Positions 34,211 through 43,642 of a DNA stretch of 64,000 nt are shown piece after piece. Within the stretch, counting starts at the first letter, position 1; every line of letters starts with the position of its first letter. Source of the stretch: Pedobacter faecalis (GTDB taxonomy: Bacteria > Bacteroidota > Bacteroidia > Sphingobacteriales > Sphingobacteriaceae); the NCBI RefSeq assembly GCF_030182585.1, contig NZ_JARXOW010000002.1:310001-374000 (forward strand), written 5' to 3'. Below the pieces are notes generated by a model. It did no database searches, was not told where the DNA came from, and worked only from the letters and a program-made list of their open reading frames with translations. Both the position numbers and the translations under genes were made by a program.

Positions 34211-35542
34211 ATGAGCGGACTGATTATGGCGGCCCAGTTACTCCTGGGATTATCGATACTGGTTATTTTGCACGAGCTGGGGCACTTCCTTGCGGCACGG
34301 GCATTCGGAATTAAGGTAGAAAAGTTCTACCTTTTCTTTGATGCCTGGGGCGTGAAGTTGTTCAGCATAAAGAGGGGCGACTGCGAGTACGGAATCGGCT
34401 GGCTGCCCTTGGGCGGCTATGTGAAAATCGCTGGGATGATCGATGAATCTATGGATACCGAGCAGATGAAGCAACCCGCACAGCCCTGGGAGTTCCGTTC
34501 AAAACCTGCATGGCAGCGGCTCATCGTTATGCTGGGCGGTGTAATTGTGAATATTGTGGTAGGTATCCTGATTTTCTGGATGCTGACGTTCAAATACGGC
34601 GAAAGTTTTATCCCGAATTCAACGGTTGCGGGTATTAATCCTGGTGTTATCGGCAAGGAGATTGGTTTAAAGCAGGGCGATAAGGTTGTGGCCGTTAACG
34701 GAAAGAAGGTGATCCGTTTTGATGAATTGATCAGTTCTCAAGTGCTGCTAGGCAATACGAACCTTACAGTGATCCGCGATGGCAAGGCACTGGACATTAA
34801 AGTGCCCGACAATATATTAAACAAGGTTTCTGACCTTGGTATTGAAGAATTCATCAGCAGGATGCCGCTGGTATCTACAACGCTCGATAGCATTCCTGAA
34901 ACAATGCCTGCGTATAAAGCCGGAGTGCGTAAGGGGGATAAGGTGCTTGCAGTTAATGGTCAGCCCGTAAAATATGACGTTGATGTTAAAAGGATCGTCA
35001 AGCAGAATAAAGCCAAGCCGGTTACGTTTGACATCATGCGCGGCGGCGAGCAGCTTAGCTTAACCATCCCCGTAGATACAGCCGGTACCATCGGCGTCTA
35101 TTTCAATCATGCAAACGAACTTCGCGAGCAAACCATTCACTACGGATTGTTTGAGTCGCTGCCGATAGGAATAAATCAGGCCTGGAAGGTGTTTAGCGAC
35201 AATGGAAAGGGCATCTGGAAGGTGCTTACCGGAAAGATACATGCCAACAAGGCATTTTCAGGCCCTGTAGAGATTGCGCGTAAGGTTTACGGAGGTGAAT
35301 GGATATGGGCCAGGTTCTGGGCTTCAACCGGTTTTATCTCTATTGCACTGGCCTTCATGAACCTGCTTCCTATTCCGGCGCTAGACGGTGGTCACGTCGT
35401 ATTTCTAATCATTGAGATGATCAAAGGCAAGCCCCTGGGCGATAAGTTTATGGAGCGGGCGCAGATTGTGGGCTTTGTATTGTTGCTGTCGCTCATGGTA
35501 TTTGTGCTGGGCAACGATATATTTAAAGCGATAATGCAGTAG
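34211..35542 (+). CDS. rseP: site-2 protease RseP
   Basis: An inner-membrane zinc metalloprotease that cleaves anti-sigma factors and other membrane substrates. Active-site HELGH is in the first helix (LVILHELGHFLAARAFG), and the second zinc ligand region is MNLLPIPALDGGH near the C-terminus. Two PDZ-like domains lie between (GLKQGDKVVAVNGKKV; GVRKGDKVLAVNGQPV), as in the usual 443-aa form. It is 8 nt after dxr and 2 nt before hscB. With FecR-type systems signalled by the STN receptor at the window end, RseP is the expected protease. Confidence 0.95.
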   Translation: MSGLIMAAQLLLGLSILVILHELGHFLAARAFGIKVEKFYLFFDAWGVKLFSIKRGDCEYGIGWLPLGGYVKIAGMIDESMDTEQMKQPAQPWEFRSKPAWQRLIVMLGGVIVNIVVGILIFWMLTFKYGESFIPNSTVAGINPGVIGKEIGLKQGDKVVAVNGKKVIRFDELISSQVLLGNTNLTVIRDGKALDIKVPDNILNKVSDLGIEEFISRMPLVSTTLDSIPETMPAYKAGVRKGDKVLAVNGQPVKYDVDVKRIVKQNKAKPVTFDIMRGGEQLSLTIPVDTAGTIGVYFNHANELREQTIHYGLFESLPIGINQAWKVFSDNGKGIWKVLTGKIHANKAFSGPVEIARKVYGGEWIWARFWASTGFISIALAFMNLLPIPALDGGHVVFLIIEMIKGKPLGDKFMERAQIVGFVLLLSLMVFVLGNDIFKAIMQ

Positions 35543-35544
35543 CG

Positions 35545-36075
35545 ATGACAGATTATTTTGCTTTTTACGGGCTACCGCTGAGCTTCAATCCCGATCAGGA
35601 GCTCGTTAAGCAGCAGTATTATGCGCTGAGCAAGCGTTATCACCCCGACTTTTACATCAATGAAAGTGAGGAGAAGCAGTCGGAGGTTTTGGAGCTCAGT
35701 ACACTGAACAACAAAGCCTACCAGGTGCTGAGCAACAGGGAGCGCCTGATTCAGTATGTGCTTGAACTGGAAGGTGTGATTAGTGAGGGCGAAAACTACG
35801 CTCTACCTCAGGATTTCCTGATGGATATGATGGATATCAATGAATCGCTCATGGATCTAAGTATGGAACCCGATGCAGAGCGCCTTGCCTTGCTCGACCA
35901 GGAAGTGGCGGCAATCGAACAAGGGCTGTCAGCCCACCTCGACGAGCGCTTTCAGGAGTTTGCGCAACAAGAAGGGGAAGCGCGGGCGATAACGCTGCAA
36001 AAGATCAAAGACTTGTATTACCGAGGGAAATATTTGCAAAGGCTGAGAGGTAACATCAGCAAAGCCATGGTATAA
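35545..36075 (+). CDS. hscB: iron-sulfur cluster co-chaperone HscB
   Basis: 176 aa. The N-terminal J-domain contains the HPD tripeptide (ALSKRYHPDFYIN), and the C-terminal three-helix part fits the HscB domain that binds IscU (ALPQDFLMDMMDINESLMDL). Typical length is 165-175. It hands IscU to the HscA chaperone; no isc genes are within this window. It is the last gene of the run that starts near 22.2 kb, followed by a strong terminator. Confidence 0.92.
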   Translation: MTDYFAFYGLPLSFNPDQELVKQQYYALSKRYHPDFYINESEEKQSEVLELSTLNNKAYQVLSNRERLIQYVLELEGVISEGENYALPQDFLMDMMDINESLMDLSMEPDAERLALLDQEVAAIEQGLSAHLDERFQEFAQQEGEARAITLQKIKDLYYRGKYLQRLRGNISKAMV

Positions 36076-36089
36076 AACCCGAAGTAACA

Positions 36090-36122
36090 AAAAAAGCCCT
36101 TGTCTGAGACAAGGGCTTTTTA
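36090..36122. terminator. bidirectional intrinsic terminator
   Basis: AAAAAGCCCTTGTC / GACAAGGGCTTTTT with loop TGA. It ends the hscB transcript (plus) and can also serve the converging DUF4965 gene (minus), whose stop is 20 nt away. Confidence 0.9.
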
Positions 36123-36139
36123 ATTGCATAGCCAGGTGG

Positions 36140-38638
36140 TTATTTGCCTGGAAGACTGCCATTAACGCGGTTCAGTTTGTCGGAGAACAGCTTCATATAA
36201 AAGCCGCCCACCACACTTCTCGCTTTAAAGTTATCACGAATACCCGTGTTGGTATCGTAGAAGTCGTTTAGAGGTACTCTCGACTCGGTTTCTACCGCAT
36301 GCTTGTAAACCGGTGCAACCAGGGCTTTGAAGTCCTTCTCATTGCTCGTAAAGGTGGCTGTCCACAAGATCCAGTCGTTCTTGGTGTAGGCCTTTCTGCT
36401 GTCTAAAGGCAGTCCGTACCGGTTTTGCTTGGTCAGGTAGTATTTGATCTCCGTGTCGTACACCTTTTGAGGGAAAAGGTCTAAGTTCAATACTTTATCC
36501 CAAACCAGGTTATACTTCTGACTCCAGGTATTCTTGTTGTCGAAAGTCAGCGCATAGTGATCTCCCGCGTCTGCCATTTGCATCCACTGAGGTACCATGG
36601 ACTTAGCAATGTCACGGTATTTTTTTGCGGTCTCGCTGTAACCTAGAGACTCTGCCAATTGCGCATAGCAGGCAATACCTACAATAGCTTTTACAGAAAG
36701 GTTCGCGTTTCTGGCCAGGTGGCCCGCGAAGTCGTCAGTACACAATTGTGTTTTCGGATCCAGTCCCTCCCTGGTCAGATAGTCTGCCCAGGTCGTCAAA
36801 GTTTTCCAGTGCTTTTTAGCATAATTCGCATTTCCCTGTGCCTTTGCGATGGCTGCGGTAAGGATAATCATGTTGCCCGACTCCTCCACCGGCATAGGCT
36901 CGCCGTAGGTTTGTCCGTTGGCCAGAGGGTACGTGCCAAGGTCGTGCGCAGCCCATGGATGCGGATATTTACCGCTCTCGCTGAAATAGAAAATACCGTT
37001 CAGCATGCCCTGCAGCAGCTGAGGGTTGTAGATCAGGTATAGCGGAGCCGATGGGTAGGTCACGTCTACCGTGTTGATAAAGCCACCGCTGTTGTTTTCC
37101 TTAGACAACCAAAGGATTTCCCGTTCCGGACTTTTCACGAGGGTATGAGCGGCAATACTCTGACGGTATGCCAGGTTACATAATTCCGCGTAATCCTTGC
37201 CGCCAGATTTCAGGGCATCCGCATAAACAGTTTTGTTGAATGCCTCGCACTTTGCCAAAACAGCTTTGTAAGCGTTCGAAGCATCCGTCATTTGTCCCTC
37301 AATGGTTTCCTTACCCGATGTATTCCACCATGGTCTGAGGTTCCTCTTAAAGTACTGAATGGAATAGATCTCATCGTAAGCCAGCTGGATATATTTCTCA
37401 ACCGGCGTACTGTTCACGCTTCCAAAAGGAATGATGGTATTCAGTGCCAGCGAACGACCTTTTTGAGCCGTGGTGGTTACAATGCCTTTTCTGAACGCAT
37501 CTGCTGCATTCTTCTGAGGCGTAATAAATTGAATGGCTCCAGCCGTTTTAGGCGCAGCTACATAAAAATAACCCCAGTCGATACGCATATCATCGGCGGC
37601 CTTTTGCAGTACGGGCTGCTCGACGGTACCGGTTTTAAGGATATTTAGTTTGGCTGTGCTGTATTTTTGCGCCGTTACCTCCTGCGCCGGGCGATACACG
37701 GCAATATCCGAAGAGGCACTCATAAATACTTTTACCTGGTGCGCTTTGTTGTCGTTGGCTTTTACCTGGTAGGTCACATAAGATACCGGACGTGCAAGCA
37801 CACCCAGATCATCCATCAACAGGGGAGACGTAAAGGTCAGTTTCAAATCTACCTTTCCGCAAGTAAAATCATAAACGGTTTGGGTTGCCTTAAACTCTAC
37901 GTTCGTCTGCCTGGCAAGTTGTACGGCGCCCGACTCGTCTTTCAGTTTATTGGAAAGTCCGAAATCGAGATAGCGGCCTCCCGCCGTGTTTACCAGGTGT
38001 ATCGCGATCACGTTTTTGCCTTTTTTCAAGGCACGCTTATCGCTGTCGCTAAGCGCGATGTACTGAAAGTTCGATGTCCAGCCCACCTTGGTATAAATCT
38101 TCTTCCCGTTCAGGTACAGGTTGATGTTATCATCATGGTTCAGCTTTAGATAAAGCTCGTTTACAGACTCCGGGTTTGTTACGTCAAAAGTTCTTCTCAC
38201 CCAGATGTCGTGCGATTTCCACATGGTTTTTGCCGTTTTCGCATCATCCCCGATTGGGGCAGCACCTGTACGCCAGCTTGATGCATCGTAATCGGCCGAC
38301 TGCCAGTCGCCCTCAGGCTCCTTCTCGGTATATTTTACCTGGTATGGCGCATCGTCGGAGGCAGCAACCACGGTTTGGTAGTTGGGCGCCTCTTTGCCCA
38401 TAAAACGGTAAATCGTGCCGTCTACGTTGATCATACCTAAAAGCGAATGATCTGCGCCAGTCCAGTGCTGGGTGGCCGACTCGTTCAGCTTATCGGTGCT
38501 CGACCAGATACTAAAGTTTGGATTGTGGGTAATGAGGGGGTAGGCTGGGGCCTTTCGGTCCTGCGCGCCGGCCGGATTGGCAAGCGAACCGCAGGCCACT
38601 AGGGTTAGCAGCCCGAAGAGTTTGGTTTTGTTCATCAT
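36140..38638 (-). CDS. DUF4965/DUF1793 glutaminase-A-like secreted protein
   Basis: 832 aa with a signal peptide (KLFGLLTLVACGSLANPAGAQ), so exported. The N-terminus YPLITHNPNFSIWSSTDKLNE is the DUF4964-like opener. It is followed by an inserted jelly-roll (WKSHDIWVRRTFDV ... INLYLNGKKIY ... GKNVIAIHLVNTAGG), then the DUF5127/DUF4965/DUF1793 parts with the long alpha-helical barrel (LYLIYNPQLLQGMLNGIFYF, HDLGTYPLANGQTYGEPMPVEESGN). Fungal GtaA of this superfamily is a glutaminase. Bacteroidota members are often found in carbohydrate loci, and their activity is unclear. The start may be the second Met. Confidence 0.87.
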   Translation of the reverse strand: MMNKTKLFGLLTLVACGSLANPAGAQDRKAPAYPLITHNPNFSIWSSTDKLNESATQHWTGADHSLLGMINVDGTIYRFMGKEAPNYQTVVAASDDAPYQVKYTEKEPEGDWQSADYDASSWRTGAAPIGDDAKTAKTMWKSHDIWVRRTFDVTNPESVNELYLKLNHDDNINLYLNGKKIYTKVGWTSNFQYIALSDSDKRALKKGKNVIAIHLVNTAGGRYLDFGLSNKLKDESGAVQLARQTNVEFKATQTVYDFTCGKVDLKLTFTSPLLMDDLGVLARPVSYVTYQVKANDNKAHQVKVFMSASSDIAVYRPAQEVTAQKYSTAKLNILKTGTVEQPVLQKAADDMRIDWGYFYVAAPKTAGAIQFITPQKNAADAFRKGIVTTTAQKGRSLALNTIIPFGSVNSTPVEKYIQLAYDEIYSIQYFKRNLRPWWNTSGKETIEGQMTDASNAYKAVLAKCEAFNKTVYADALKSGGKDYAELCNLAYRQSIAAHTLVKSPEREILWLSKENNSGGFINTVDVTYPSAPLYLIYNPQLLQGMLNGIFYFSESGKYPHPWAAHDLGTYPLANGQTYGEPMPVEESGNMIILTAAIAKAQGNANYAKKHWKTLTTWADYLTREGLDPKTQLCTDDFAGHLARNANLSVKAIVGIACYAQLAESLGYSETAKKYRDIAKSMVPQWMQMADAGDHYALTFDNKNTWSQKYNLVWDKVLNLDLFPQKVYDTEIKYYLTKQNRYGLPLDSRKAYTKNDWILWTATFTSNEKDFKALVAPVYKHAVETESRVPLNDFYDTNTGIRDNFKARSVVGGFYMKLFSDKLNRVNGSLPGK

Positions 38639-38661
38639 TTGTGTGTTAACTATAGGTTCCG

Positions 38662-38682
38662 CGTTTTACATCGCGTAAAACG
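38662..38682. promoter_or_regulatory. perfect inverted repeat, candidate operator
   Basis: CGTTTTAC-N5-GTAAAACG, a perfect 8-bp-arm palindrome, lies 24 nt upstream of the DUF4965 gene start. Short perfect palindromes at this distance are typical operators. The nearby AraC gene does not usually recognise such palindromes, so a LacI- or GntR-type factor encoded elsewhere is a candidate. Confidence 0.4.
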
Positions 38683-38770
38683 GTTCCCTAAAATAGGAAA
38701 ATTATTTCAAGTAAGCGCCAGGCGGGCTGCGTTCTAGCTTACGAGTCTTGCAGACGTGTCGTTACTTGCC

Positions 38771-39178
38771 TTACGCGTCCCTGCTCATTTCCGGATTATA
38801 ATGCAGTCCGGGTGTAAGCCAGTAGAGCAGTATTACCCGCGAAAAGCGGTAGTTGAAGGGCGAAAGGATGAGTACTGCCGGAAATATGGTGGCAATATAC
38901 AGCCACATGTTTTCCAGGTTGCCCGTTAAAACGTAGGTGGCTACAGCAATCGATATGATCTCCGCCACGTTCATGGCATAGCTGATAAACATCGAAACGT
39001 AAAAGTACCCCGGCTCACGTTCAAATCTTAGTCCGCAATGCGGGCACGTGACATGCATTTTCTGAAGCTTAAAACCGTACATTGGTCCGTCGAACATGTT
39101 TCCTCTTCTGCATCTTGGGCATTTGGCGTGCATCGCTGCCGAAAATTCTGAACTCGTATCAATTTTTAAAGGCTTCAT
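38771..39178 (-). CDS. DUF983 family protein
   Basis: 135 aa. Two CxxC zinc-ribbon-like pairs (KCPRCRRGNMFDGP and TCPHCGLRFEREPG) precede two membrane segments (YVSMFISYAMNVAEIISIAVATYVL, LYIATIFPAVLILSPF), the DUF983 layout. The family is widespread and uncharacterised. It starts 4 nt after the stop of the AraC gene, so the two are probably cotranscribed. Confidence 0.85.
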   Translation of the reverse strand: MKPLKIDTSSEFSAAMHAKCPRCRRGNMFDGPMYGFKLQKMHVTCPHCGLRFEREPGYFYVSMFISYAMNVAEIISIAVATYVLTGNLENMWLYIATIFPAVLILSPFNYRFSRVILLYWLTPGLHYNPEMSRDA

Positions 39179-39182
39179 CGTC

Positions 39183-40058
39183 TTATTTTTTTAAAGTATG
39201 TTTTCTAAATTCTTCCGGTGTCTGACCTACATACTTCTTGAAGAACTTCGTAAAATAGGAGTTGTCGTTAAAGTTCAGTTGCATGGAGATTTCGCTGATC
39301 GGGAGATCGAGATTTACGAGCAGTCTTTTAGCTTCAAGCACCACCCTGTTCCGGATCACTTCGCCGGCCGGCATGCCTAACAGATCGTTACATAAGGCAT
39401 TCAGATGATTAGGCGTAATGTACAACAGTTCCGCATAGGCCTTAGGCAGTCTGAGTTCAGCGAAGTTCCGTTCAATCAGTTGCTGAAAATTCTTGAGCAG
39501 GGTATAGTTGTACGATGTAACGTAAGCGTCGGGCTTTTCAGCAACCAGGTCAGACAGCATGATAAACATTTTTAACAACAGTATTCTGATATAGTCGTCG
39601 CTAAACCGCTTGCTTTGATTTCCTGCGATGAGCAGCTCCTCGAATATCCCGCCTATGGCCCGGCGACAATCCTCAGGGACTTCCAAAACGGAATCCCTGA
39701 CAACGCCTGAGAAGAAACTGAACTTTTGCAGATAATCGGTAAGCAGTAAAAAGGACTGAAAGTAATTACTGGAAAAGTTAACCACGTAGCCGTCGACCGC
39801 CCCGGTAAAGCTCCAGCTGTGTACCTGCCCGGGAATCATAAAATAGATTTGCCAGGGCTTAACCTCAAAGTTCTCGAAATCAATGGAATGATGTCCGGAT
39901 CCTTCTGTAAAAAGTACGACATGATAGAAGCTATGCCGATGGGCGTAATGTAAATGCTGATGCGTTTTAGAATAGGGGCCAAACCGGCTCACAATGATGT
40001 CTTCCTTACGAAAGCCTGTGAAGCTGCTGATATCGTATATAGGAATCTCATTTTTCAT
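39183..40058 (-). CDS. AraC family transcriptional regulator
   Basis: 291 aa. N-terminal cupin-like sensor (HYAHRHSFYHVVLFTEGSG, VKPWQIYFMIPGQVHSW) and C-terminal double HTH (AYAELLYITPNHLNALCNDLLG, ISEISMQLNFNDNSYFTKFFKKYVGQTPEEFR). The second HTH closely follows the family pattern. It sits between aldose 1-epimerase and DUF983 on the same strand, so control of sugar genes here is plausible but not shown. Confidence 0.9.
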   Translation of the reverse strand: MKNEIPIYDISSFTGFRKEDIIVSRFGPYSKTHQHLHYAHRHSFYHVVLFTEGSGHHSIDFENFEVKPWQIYFMIPGQVHSWSFTGAVDGYVVNFSSNYFQSFLLLTDYLQKFSFFSGVVRDSVLEVPEDCRRAIGGIFEELLIAGNQSKRFSDDYIRILLLKMFIMLSDLVAEKPDAYVTSYNYTLLKNFQQLIERNFAELRLPKAYAELLYITPNHLNALCNDLLGMPAGEVIRNRVVLEAKRLLVNLDLPISEISMQLNFNDNSYFTKFFKKYVGQTPEEFRKHTLKK

Positions 40059-40121
40059 ACCACAAAGTTACCTGATATTGATCGGTAATAATGGTATTGC
40101 TTACCTGAGTTATGGTGTTTT

Positions 40122-41237
40122 TTACCGATTCGTAAATTCGTAGACCGTCTGCGAGCGGTAAACTTCACCTGGCTTTAGCAATGTGCTGGGGAATGCCCGT
40201 TGATTGGGAGCGTCAGGATAATGCTGAAATTCCAGGCAAAAACCCCCGTATCTCGTCATGGGCTGCTGCTGTCTGCCTGTTAAGCCGGGGTTCAGGTGAT
40301 TTCCTGTATAAAACACCAATCCCGGCTCGGTAGAGTAGGCTTTCAACACACGGCCAGAGTGCGGCTCGTAAGCCTGCGCAGCGAGTCTTAACTTCCCGGA
40401 CTGATTTTTCAACACATAAGTAAGATCATAGCCGTTACCTATTTTCAATGCTGGGTGCTCGTCCTTTATCCGCTTGCCAATCGCTTGTGCCCTGGAGAAA
40501 TCCAATGCTGTCCCATTTACAGGCAGGATTTTCCCAGAGGGGATATTGTTTCTGTCGGCCTCCAGGTATTTGTCAGACAGGATGCGTAATTCCGTATCCA
40601 AAACAGTCGCCGGACTTCCGCCTGAGAGATTAAAATAAGTGTGATTGGTAAGGTTTACATGCGTAGGCCGGTCGGTAATAGCCGTATAATCCATCTTCAG
40701 TTCATTTTTGCTGGTCAGCGTGTAAACCACGCTTACTTCAAGATTTCCAGGATAGCCTTCTTCTCCGTCCCGGCTTAGGTAACTCATTCTTATGCCAGGC
40801 CCGTCGCCCTTCCTGATCTCTTCTACATTCCAGATCCTTTTATCAAAGCCAAGTTTACCGCCGTGAATATTCGAGCTCAGGATATACTCCTGAGCCCCGA
40901 TGGTAAATCGCCCTTTAGCAATGCGGTTGGCCACACGACCTACTATGGCGCCCATTAAGGGGTTGCGAGGGGATGTGTACGCATGAAGCGAATCGAACCC
41001 TAACACAACGCTGCTCAAAACTCCGTTTCTGTCGGGAACACGGATATCCGTAATTGTAGCTCCATAACTTATGAGCTTCACCTGCATACCTTGTGCGTTG
41101 GTTAATACGTATTCATAAATCTCCTGTCCGTCGATTTTCCCAAAAAGGTGTTTGGAGAGATGTTGCCCCTGTGCAGTCGCACAGACCTGATGTAATAATA
41201 GTAAGACAAAGACTATCAAATTTTTAAGCATTTTCAT
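40122..41237 (-). CDS. galM: aldose 1-epimerase
   Basis: 371 aa with an N-terminal signal peptide (NLIVFVLLLLHQVCATAQG), so exported rather than cytoplasmic. Family motifs: SYGATITDIRVPDRNG, NRIAKGRF, the catalytic His in THVNLTNHTYFNLSGG, and the C-terminal catalytic Glu in GGFCLEFQHYPDAPN. It interconverts alpha and beta hexose anomers. Divergent from the GH92 gene across a 71-bp gap, which suggests joint induction during glycan breakdown. Confidence 0.9.
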   Translation of the reverse strand: MKMLKNLIVFVLLLLHQVCATAQGQHLSKHLFGKIDGQEIYEYVLTNAQGMQVKLISYGATITDIRVPDRNGVLSSVVLGFDSLHAYTSPRNPLMGAIVGRVANRIAKGRFTIGAQEYILSSNIHGGKLGFDKRIWNVEEIRKGDGPGIRMSYLSRDGEEGYPGNLEVSVVYTLTSKNELKMDYTAITDRPTHVNLTNHTYFNLSGGSPATVLDTELRILSDKYLEADRNNIPSGKILPVNGTALDFSRAQAIGKRIKDEHPALKIGNGYDLTYVLKNQSGKLRLAAQAYEPHSGRVLKAYSTEPGLVFYTGNHLNPGLTGRQQQPMTRYGGFCLEFQHYPDAPNQRAFPSTLLKPGEVYRSQTVYEFTNR

Positions 41238-41308
41238 TTTTACCTATTTTTAATCATCCCACAACGATTAATATACGATATTGGGGTGTATACACAAAAA
41301 AACCAGAT

Positions 41309-43540
41309 ATGAACCTTACTTACCTGCGATCGCTCTTTTCCGCTGCGAGGAATATTTTTGTCATGGCGTTGCTCTTTTTTCCAATGCTGAGTTTCGGACA
41401 AAAGCAAGTCCGCTTAACAAATTATGTCAACCCTTTATTGGGTACCACGGTGCTGACCGATTCCGCGCTTTTAGGCTACAACCCGCCATGGCGCACCTGG
41501 AATGGCCTTACAGGCCCCGGCGCTACAGTGCCGCACGGCATGGTACAGGTGGTGCCGGTGACCACCTATGGCAGCGGCAGTGGATATGAGTACGAGGTAA
41601 ATACCATAAAGGCGATTGCGCAAACGAGCGGAAACCATTGGGGCGACCTTAACATACCGGTGATGCCTTTGGAGGGAACGGATTTTACGGCAGATGATTT
41701 TGCTTCTGTCTACAGTCACTCCACGGAGGTGGCGCGACCCGGATATTATGAGGTCGTGCTGGAACGCTATAAGGTAAAGGCTCAGCTTACGGCCACAAAA
41801 CGAGCCGCATATCATAAATATACGTATACAGGCGGTCAGGCCAAGAAACTGGCGTTCGATCTTGTTCGTGCTGGTGGGGGAAGCAGCACCTGGGAACTCA
41901 GTCGGGCAGGCGACTACGCGGTAACCGGAAGGCAGGGCAATCTCTATTTCTATGCCGTGATGAACCATAAGATAAAAAGCATCGATGCACACAAACGAAA
42001 TCCGAATCAGCCAGAAATTCCGCGCAGCGGGCAGGGCGCCGGGGGCCAGCGAAAACTCACCGGAAACCTCGATGTTACCGTAATTACCTTTGAGAACTCC
42101 AATCGCCCGCTCGAGCTTAAAATTACCCTCTCACGAGTCAGCCCCGAGGGTGCAAAAGCTAACTATGACGCGGAGATTGCCAACAAGGACTTTGATCAGG
42201 TGTATAGCGAAGCAGATAAAACCTGGGAACAACTCCTCGGTAAAATCAAGGTTACAGGCGGAACAGAGAAGCAAAAATCCATGTTCTATTCATGTCTGTA
42301 CAGGCAGTTCTGTTACCCGAGCATAACCAGCGATGCCGATGGCAAAACAGGCGGGCTTGTCCAGAGCAATCCGGGGTTCGAAACTTATGCAAGTCCCGCA
42401 CTCTGGGATGTTTTTCGTACCCAGCTCCCCGTTCTGGATTTAATTGAGCCGGAGGTAAGTAATAATGTTATCAGATCTATGATCCTCAATGGCGAGCGTT
42501 CCGGATTTCTGCCCACGTCATTCCATGGCGATTTCGCGTCGACCTATATCGCCGGTGCTTACGCCCGCGGAATAAGGGACTACGACGTTAAGGAAGCCTA
42601 TCGCCTTATGCTTAACAATGCCAATACCCCAACGGGCGAAGGTGTTAGGGGACCAAGACCCCATAACGGCCAATACCTGAAATTAGGCTATCTGCCAGAA
42701 GCGGATATCAAGAACCCTACCACCGAAACGGTGTCTACCGCCGGCACTACCAAGACGCTTGAGTTTGCCTATTCTGATTACTCCATCGCACAACTGGCAA
42801 AAGCCTTGGGCGACAATGATACTTATAACATCATGATGAAACGGAGCCAGAACTACCGGAATGTTTTCGATGCACAGACCGGCTTCATGAGGGGGCGTCT
42901 CGCCGATGGAAAATGGGTTAGCCCGTTTGATCCGGGCTACCCTTACTATGAATTTATGTATCGGGAAGCAAATGCCTGGCAGGCCTCCTTCTTTGTCCCA
43001 CAGGATACCAAGGGACTGATATCCTTATATCAAAGTCCCCGCGATTTTGAACTTAAAATAGACTCACTTTTTTCCGTTCCCTGGGGCGGCTATGCTAAAG
43101 ATAACCTCTCGGTATTTCTCGGACAATTCTGTATGGGAAACCAACCCGACTTCGGTTATCCTTACCTCTACTATTTTGTGAATAAACCCGAGAAGTCACA
43201 GGCCATACTCAACAAACTCATGTCAGATTATTTCGGCATGGGGCCTGAAGGACTTGCCCTTGCAGGGATGGACGATTATGGGTCACTTACAGGCTGGTAC
43301 GTATTAAACGCCATGGGCATATATCCTTATTCTCCCGCAGACCCTGAATACATCGTATCTGTACCTATTTTTGACAAAGTTGAAATGCAACTTGGCAATG
43401 GCAAAGTATTTACGATCAACAAAAGAGGAAAAGGGAAGAATATCTCAAAACTTACCATTGGGGGCGCTCCCTTAAATGGTTGGTTTATTAAGTATGCCGA
43501 CCTTGCTCAGGGCAAGCCATTAGATATTTTTACTAAATGA
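41309..43540 (+). CDS. GH92 family alpha-mannosidase
   Basis: 743 aa, with a long signal peptide (AARNIFVMALLFFPMLSFGQ). GH92 landmarks: VNPLLGT, GATVPHGMVQVVP, LSRAGDYAVTGRQGN, YSCLYRQFCYPS, SPALWDVFRTQLPVL, GEGVRGPRPHNGQYLKLGYLP, and the catalytic-domain end DDYGSLTGWYVLNAMGIYPYSP. GH92 enzymes are calcium-dependent exo-alpha-mannosidases acting on N-glycans and mannans. No SusCD pair is adjacent. The divergent aldose epimerase fits release of free mannose. Confidence 0.93.
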   Translation: MNLTYLRSLFSAARNIFVMALLFFPMLSFGQKQVRLTNYVNPLLGTTVLTDSALLGYNPPWRTWNGLTGPGATVPHGMVQVVPVTTYGSGSGYEYEVNTIKAIAQTSGNHWGDLNIPVMPLEGTDFTADDFASVYSHSTEVARPGYYEVVLERYKVKAQLTATKRAAYHKYTYTGGQAKKLAFDLVRAGGGSSTWELSRAGDYAVTGRQGNLYFYAVMNHKIKSIDAHKRNPNQPEIPRSGQGAGGQRKLTGNLDVTVITFENSNRPLELKITLSRVSPEGAKANYDAEIANKDFDQVYSEADKTWEQLLGKIKVTGGTEKQKSMFYSCLYRQFCYPSITSDADGKTGGLVQSNPGFETYASPALWDVFRTQLPVLDLIEPEVSNNVIRSMILNGERSGFLPTSFHGDFASTYIAGAYARGIRDYDVKEAYRLMLNNANTPTGEGVRGPRPHNGQYLKLGYLPEADIKNPTTETVSTAGTTKTLEFAYSDYSIAQLAKALGDNDTYNIMMKRSQNYRNVFDAQTGFMRGRLADGKWVSPFDPGYPYYEFMYREANAWQASFFVPQDTKGLISLYQSPRDFELKIDSLFSVPWGGYAKDNLSVFLGQFCMGNQPDFGYPYLYYFVNKPEKSQAILNKLMSDYFGMGPEGLALAGMDDYGSLTGWYVLNAMGIYPYSPADPEYIVSVPIFDKVEMQLGNGKVFTINKRGKGKNISKLTIGGAPLNGWFIKYADLAQGKPLDIFTK

Positions 43541-43642
43541 CCAGGCTTTGCTGATTCTTATACATTCTTATAAAGCATGTGTGTGTTATTTTATGGAATT
43601 TTCTAAGCAATCGCATCTTTCCACAAACAAGCTTTTGTTTAT

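Noticed and set aside
43541..43642. att duplicate of the tRNA-Leu 3' end
   Set aside because: No copy of the tRNA 3' sequence was found at the left border of the AT-rich strip.
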